Shown piece after piece: positions 60,918-64,000 of a stretch of 64,000 bases of DNA; positions within the stretch are counted from its first letter, which is position 1; the number at the start of each line of letters is the position of its first letter. This DNA is from Rhodophyticola porphyridii. GTDB taxonomy: Bacteria > Pseudomonadota > Alphaproteobacteria > Rhodobacterales > Rhodobacteraceae. Under the pieces are notes generated by a model that was given only the letters and a program-made list of their open reading frames with translations, did no database searches and was not told the DNA's origin. The DNA is taken from NCBI RefSeq assembly GCF_003688285.1, contig NZ_RCNT01000007.1, forward strand, positions 226,154 through 290,153. Direction: 5' to 3'. Position numbers and translations under genes: made by a program.

Positions 60918-61055
60918 ATGTCCAAGAACTCGACCTTCAATGCCGGAATGAAGATGGCGCGGAGCGGGAAGCCGATGCCCAACACGAGTGGGCTGAGCTA
61001 CCAAACGCGCCAGGATTTCAACAGCGGCTTCAAGTTCGGCTCGGGCGGCAAGTGA
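60918..61055 (+). CDS. small protein, 45 aa, coupled to a Cys-rich peptide
   Basis: MSKNSTFNAGMKMARSGKPM then PNTSGLSYQTRQDFNSGFKF is a polar, glycine-rich small protein. An excellent AGAGGAGA site precedes ATG 60918. Its stop overlaps the next start (TGATG). It appears to belong to the transfer region of the element. Not assigned to a family. Confidence 0.58.
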   Translation: MSKNSTFNAGMKMARSGKPMPNTSGLSYQTRQDFNSGFKFGSGGK

Positions 61056-61177
61056 TGTCGGCCTATCGCCGCATCCTGTGTCCGCTGTGTCTGCCCGACA
61101 AGCGTGGGCGCTGTACCTGTCGTCTGCATCTCGGTGCTGATCGCCGTATGCGACGCCGTAGGGCGGCTCACTCCTAA
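61055..61177 (+). CDS. 40-aa Cys-rich basic protein, possible zinc ribbon
   Basis: MSAYRRILCPLCLPDKRGRC then TCRLHLGADRRMRRRRAAHS contains C-x2-C and C-x-C pairs 11-13 residues apart, plus a strongly basic tail. That is what a minimal zinc-binding nucleic-acid contact would look like. It starts at the overlapped stop of the previous small gene. Confidence 0.5.
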   Translation: MSAYRRILCPLCLPDKRGRCTCRLHLGADRRMRRRRAAHS

Positions 61178-61273
61178 CCAATCAAGCTGAACGTAGCTTC
61201 TTAGTCGGTCCTGCGTCCTCTCGCAGGGCATGGGTCCGGCTTGTCATATCTCTCTCTTTCAGGAGGACGGCCT

Positions 61274-61567
61274 ATGCCTGGCCCGAAACAGCAAACCCCT
61301 TTCACCGCCTCGCTCGGTAACATCACCTGGGTGATTGCCATTCTGATCACCTTCGTCGCTCTTCCCTATGCTTACGGTCTTACCCTCGATTGGGTGATCG
61401 GTGTGGCGATGGTCTATTCCGCTGCGACGGGCTTCACCAGCACGATCGGCCTGATATGGCTCTTCCTGCTGGGAATGCTGATCTACAGCGTTGTGCGCGG
61501 TGCGCTCTCCGCAGCCCTGTCAGCGCTCGGCCTTTTCATCATCCTGCGCCTCTCCGGTCGCGAGTAA
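61274..61567 (+). CDS. small membrane protein upstream of the coupling protein
   Basis: The 97-aa product has three hydrophobic segments (ITWVIAILITFVALPYAYGL, DWVIGVAMVYSAATGF, IGLIWLFLLGMLIYSVV) and a short cytoplasmic start. AGGAGGAC precedes ATG 61274. It ends 6 nt before the VirD4/TraG-like gene, so it is probably a partner of that membrane ATPase in transfer. Family not recognised. Confidence 0.65.
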   Translation: MPGPKQQTPFTASLGNITWVIAILITFVALPYAYGLTLDWVIGVAMVYSAATGFTSTIGLIWLFLLGMLIYSVVRGALSAALSALGLFIILRLSGRE

Positions 61568-61573
61568 GCGGCG

Positions 61574-63202
61574 ATGTCCTATCCTTTCGTTAATGAAGAG
61601 AACCCCTTCGGCTCTGCTGAGATGGCAAGCGCTCAGGACGCTGCCCGTGCGGGCATGTTAAGGAAGAGCAACACCGCTATTTATTGCGGTGAGCTGGAGG
61701 GGCGGTCTCTGTTTTTTTACGGTGAGGGCGGCATCCTGCTCGTCGCCGGTGCCCGCTCCGGCAAGCTGCGCGATATCCTCGCCTATACGCTGTGCAAGGG
61801 TATCTGTGACGGACGCACGATCATCGTGCTCGATCCAAAGGGCGAACTGGCGGCAATCTCACGCGACCAGATACTCGGAGACGGTAAGGCTAAGAAGGTC
61901 ATCACCTTCAATCCGCGCTCTCTTCACGGCCTGCCGCAACACAGGATCAACCCTGTCGGCTACCTCAAGTGGTCATCGCCGACCCTGATCCCCGATCTCA
62001 AGCTGCTGCTGGAAAACTGGATTCCCAAAAGCGGTTCCGCGAACGGCGAATACTTCGAGTTAAACGCCCGTCGCTGGGCGGAAGCCATCTGCCTGACACT
62101 GATCAAAATGCACGGGGTGCTGGAACTGCCACACCTCTACCGCGTCGTGAACCTGCTCTCAGGCGGCGGCAAGGAATGGATCGACTTTGCATACGAGATG
62201 CACACAAGCGGGCTTCAGCTTTCTAGCGATGTCGAGGAAGAAATTGCGGCCATGCGCGAAGACCGCTCGGGCGGCTTCCAGGGCATCATTGGCGAACTAC
62301 AAAAGTCTGTGGCCTGCCTGTCCGACCCGCTGCTCTCCGAGGCCGTGTCCGGCCCTTTCGATTTTGAACTGAGTGAGTTGTGCGACGTGGGCGCGCTCAC
62401 CCAGCTCTACCTGATGGTGCCGATGGAAATGATCCCGCTCTGGGCACCTGTTCTCAAAAGCCTGTTTGTCGGTTGTCTGATCGAGAAGTCCCGCAAGCCC
62501 GATGCGCCGCGTCAACTCTGGATACTCGATGAATGCGGCCAGCTTGGCAGCTTCCCGGTCGTGCCGCAGATGTTCACCTATGGCGCGGGTATCGGCATCC
62601 AGCCCTTCGCGGTGTTCCAGTCCACACGCCAGATGGAAGGACTCGCACCGCATGCTGGGCAACTGATTACCTCCAGTGCCAGCTTGCAGATTTACTTCGC
62701 AACGCGTGACCTCGGTTCCGCCAAGACAGTCTCCGAGGTGCTTGGCACACAGACGCTACGAACGGATGATCCATTGACGCAAAGCCGCGCCAAGCTGAAG
62801 AAAGAGCAACTGATGGCGGCTCTGCTGGGCGGCGGCGATCCGTTCCAGCTTGCAAGCCAGATTGCTCAACTGGGGCACGAGACGCGACATACTCGGAAGC
62901 ATGCGCGCCAGCTTCGCACGCCTGATGAGGTGATGCGGACGGCCAAAGACGGTATGTATCTGCTCTGCGATGATCTGCCGGGGCCGCTCTACGCGCAGCG
63001 AAAGCCCTACTGGACGCGGCGCTTCATGGCGGGGCGCTATCACCCGAACCCGTATCACTTGCCGAAAGACAGTGTGAAGATCGCCACCTTCTGGGGACCT
63101 CGCCTGCGCAAGATCATCACGGAAGATGTCCCCGACCAGTATGCCCACCTGCCGCAATATGCAGACGGCTCCTGGTCGTATGTCGAGGGGTTCCGGCCAT
63201 GA
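61574..63202 (+). CDS. VirD4/TraG-like type IV coupling protein
   Basis: The 542-aa product matches the conjugal-transfer coupling ATPases: GGILLVAGARSGKLRDILAY (P-loop), IIVLDPKGELAAISRDQ, HRINPVGYL, LWILDECGQLGSFPVVPQMF (Walker B) and FAVFQSTRQMEGL. It lacks the usual N-terminal transmembrane pair, which may be supplied by the small membrane protein before it. The P-loop ends GKL instead of GK(S/T). It links the relaxase-DNA complex to a type IV secretion channel. No channel genes are in the window, so the element is mobilizable or continues to the right. Confidence 0.82.
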   Translation: MSYPFVNEENPFGSAEMASAQDAARAGMLRKSNTAIYCGELEGRSLFFYGEGGILLVAGARSGKLRDILAYTLCKGICDGRTIIVLDPKGELAAISRDQILGDGKAKKVITFNPRSLHGLPQHRINPVGYLKWSSPTLIPDLKLLLENWIPKSGSANGEYFELNARRWAEAICLTLIKMHGVLELPHLYRVVNLLSGGGKEWIDFAYEMHTSGLQLSSDVEEEIAAMREDRSGGFQGIIGELQKSVACLSDPLLSEAVSGPFDFELSELCDVGALTQLYLMVPMEMIPLWAPVLKSLFVGCLIEKSRKPDAPRQLWILDECGQLGSFPVVPQMFTYGAGIGIQPFAVFQSTRQMEGLAPHAGQLITSSASLQIYFATRDLGSAKTVSEVLGTQTLRTDDPLTQSRAKLKKEQLMAALLGGGDPFQLASQIAQLGHETRHTRKHARQLRTPDEVMRTAKDGMYLLCDDLPGPLYAQRKPYWTRRFMAGRYHPNPYHLPKDSVKIATFWGPRLRKIITEDVPDQYAHLPQYADGSWSYVEGFRP

Positions 63203-63213
63203 CGGATTTCAGC

Positions 63214-63507
63214 CTACGCGACCTTGGGGACAATACGGCCCTGGACAAGTTCAGCGAGATCAAGCTGGTCGCCGAACCTTTCGTGAAAAGTGCGCATGTC
63301 CTCTTCCGATCTGTCCATCGCAAAACAGATATGGCGCAGCGTCTCAACAGGTCCCTGAGCAAAAGCAACATCAAAGCTGTCCTGATAAATCATCGCAGCA
63401 ACAGTCTCGGGGTTAGCTCCGTCCGCAATGGCTTGGTTGGCAAGTTTGCAAACCTGAGCACTCAGCCCGTCATAGTCAAAATCATCGGAAGGTTGGGAAA
63501 TGGTCAT
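63214..63507 (-). CDS. hypothetical acidic protein, 97 aa
   Basis: Minus strand, MTISQPSDDFDYDGLSAQVC then KLANQAIADGANPETVAAMI and YQDSFDVAFAQGPVETLRHI. The composition is good for a helical cytoplasmic protein, and GGAGA lies 5 nt before ATG 63507. It is convergent with the coupling protein. A plus-strand frame (63199-63510) covers the same bases but is less protein-like. Family not recognised. Confidence 0.52.
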   Translation of the reverse strand: MTISQPSDDFDYDGLSAQVCKLANQAIADGANPETVAAMIYQDSFDVAFAQGPVETLRHICFAMDRSEEDMRTFHERFGDQLDLAELVQGRIVPKVA

Positions 63508-63904
63508 TAGGTCTCCAATCACTGGTGAAAGAGAAATCGTACCAGAGTTCGATTCCGCGCGGCAAATTTCGCTGCAAGATGAATTGCGTATGCGCATTGA
63601 ACTGGTGGCCGATCCTGCTGTGCGCGCGGAACTGGAACGGGGCTTTCAGCGCTGTGAGCGGCGGGATCAACTTCTTGGCGCGGTCCTGCAAAGATCAGAA
63701 GCTCGCTACATTGCCGAGCACCTGAAGCCGGATGCCCGCCTTGACTTCACACCTGTTGGGTTCGAGCGCTCCTACGCAGATGAACTTCGGCGCGTAAGGA
63801 CGGCCTACCAAAAGAGACCGGAGACCGATGTTCTCAAGGAACGCGCAACCGCGCGCAGCCGCAAAGGATGGCGAGCCCTTAGGGTCAGGACTCATAGCCA
63901 GTAA
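63500..63904 (+). CDS. hypothetical protein cut at its 3' end by an IS5-type element
   Basis: MVIRSPITGEREIVPEFDSA then LQDELRMRIELVADPAVRAE is a charged helical protein. Its last residues (after about Leu127) are coded by the terminal sequence of the IS5-family element that starts near 63882, so the natural C-terminus is lost. Its start overlaps the start of the minus-strand gene by 8 bp, a divergent overlap. Family not recognised. Confidence 0.5.
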   Translation: MVIRSPITGEREIVPEFDSARQISLQDELRMRIELVADPAVRAELERGFQRCERRDQLLGAVLQRSEARYIAEHLKPDARLDFTPVGFERSYADELRRVRTAYQKRPETDVLKERATARSRKGWRALRVRTHSQ

Positions 63905-64000
63905 ATGACGAGTGCGGCGAGAGCGATGGCTGACAGGAAGACCTTCGGGCATCGGTCGTAGCGGGTTGCCACGCGTCTCCAATCCTTGAGCCTGCCGAAC
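63882..64000 (-). mobile_element. IS5-family element, terminal part, continues beyond window
   Basis: The terminal inverted repeat seems to begin at GGGTCAGGACTCAT (63882-63895). The minus-strand frame 63892-64000 ends FGRLKDWRRVATRYDRCPKV then FLSAIALAALVIYWL, the well-known C-terminus of IS5/IS427-group transposases. Only this end is inside the window. Confidence 0.85.
63892..64000 (-). CDS. IS5-family transposase, C-terminal part
   Basis: The last 35 codons of the transposase (RFGRLKDWRRVATRYD-type end with stop at 63892-63894). The catalytic domain lies beyond the right edge, so activity cannot be judged. It interrupts the 63500 gene. Confidence 0.85.
   Translation of the reverse strand, partial: FGRLKDWRRVATRYDRCPKVFLSAIALAALVIYWL

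Noticed and set aside
63199..63510. 103-codon frame overlapping the coupling protein stop (ATGA)
   Set aside because: The minus-strand frame in the same place has a better ribosome site and composition; at most the first few codons are a relic.

Overview
The window reads as alphaproteobacterial DNA, most likely a marine Rhodobacteraceae (roseobacter-type) genome. The support is the high GC of most genes, the formate dehydrogenase cluster with its Rhodobacteraceae/Rhizobiales-type accessory proteins (DUF6505, DUF6352, DUF3305, DUF3306, DUF6494), an ExoF-like exporter, and a sulfated exopolysaccharide locus. The species, and whether this is chromosome or plasmid, cannot be told from sequence alone. 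No tRNA, rRNA or CRISPR array was seen.

1-33.4 kb: an exopolysaccharide/surface-glycan locus scarred by insertion-sequence debris. At the left edge a beta-propeller-like lipoprotein (cut by the edge) diverges from a LysR regulator. Then come a nitroreductase-family protein, an ExoF-like exporter and an AT-rich polysaccharide pyruvyltransferase, separated by IS3 and IS481 fragments. A minus-strand operon (12.1 to 8.7 kb) encodes a priming phosphoglycosyl transferase, a sugar formyltransferase, a PIG-L deacetylase and a DegT aminotransferase: a set that could make an N-formylated amino sugar. A divergent, tightly coupled plus-strand operon (12.3-21.6 kb) carries a GT4 glycosyltransferase, a Wzc-like co-polymerase/kinase, a secreted pectate-lyase-like enzyme, a Wzx flippase, a Wzy polymerase, a second GT4 and a sulfotransferase. 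A second group follows: a WbpM-like dehydratase and GT4, a degenerate RfbF with a truncated RfbG, another GT4, a HAD/ATP-grasp pair and a second sulfotransferase.

33.4-50.2 kb: a complete respiratory formate dehydrogenase locus. A divergent Fe-S protein precedes a plus-strand run: lipoate-ligase-like protein, DUF6505, DUF6352, DUF3305, DUF3306, TorD-like chaperone, small TAT protein, FdhA (Cys form, TAT exported), FdhB, cytochrome b subunit, Mrp ATPase, a 51-aa membrane protein, a WD40-cytochrome c fusion and DUF6494. It ends in a strong hairpin terminator and faces a convergent tungstate transporter (tupBCA), so a tungsten enzyme is likely.

50.4-64 kb: a mobilizable element. MobC and a MobA-type relaxase are at the left, and a VirD4/TraG-like coupling protein with small accessory proteins is at the right. 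Between them is cargo: HipBA with four repeated operator-like sites, ArdA anti-restriction protein, an HNH endonuclease, an overlapping two-gene pair whose second product has an R-x4-H HEPN-type motif, a chain of coupled small ORFs beside a palindrome-rich stretch, and an overlapping pair of an unknown 370-aa protein and an ankyrin-repeat protein. An IS5-family element enters at the right edge. The two overlapping pairs are the best candidates for an undescribed defence or conflict system.
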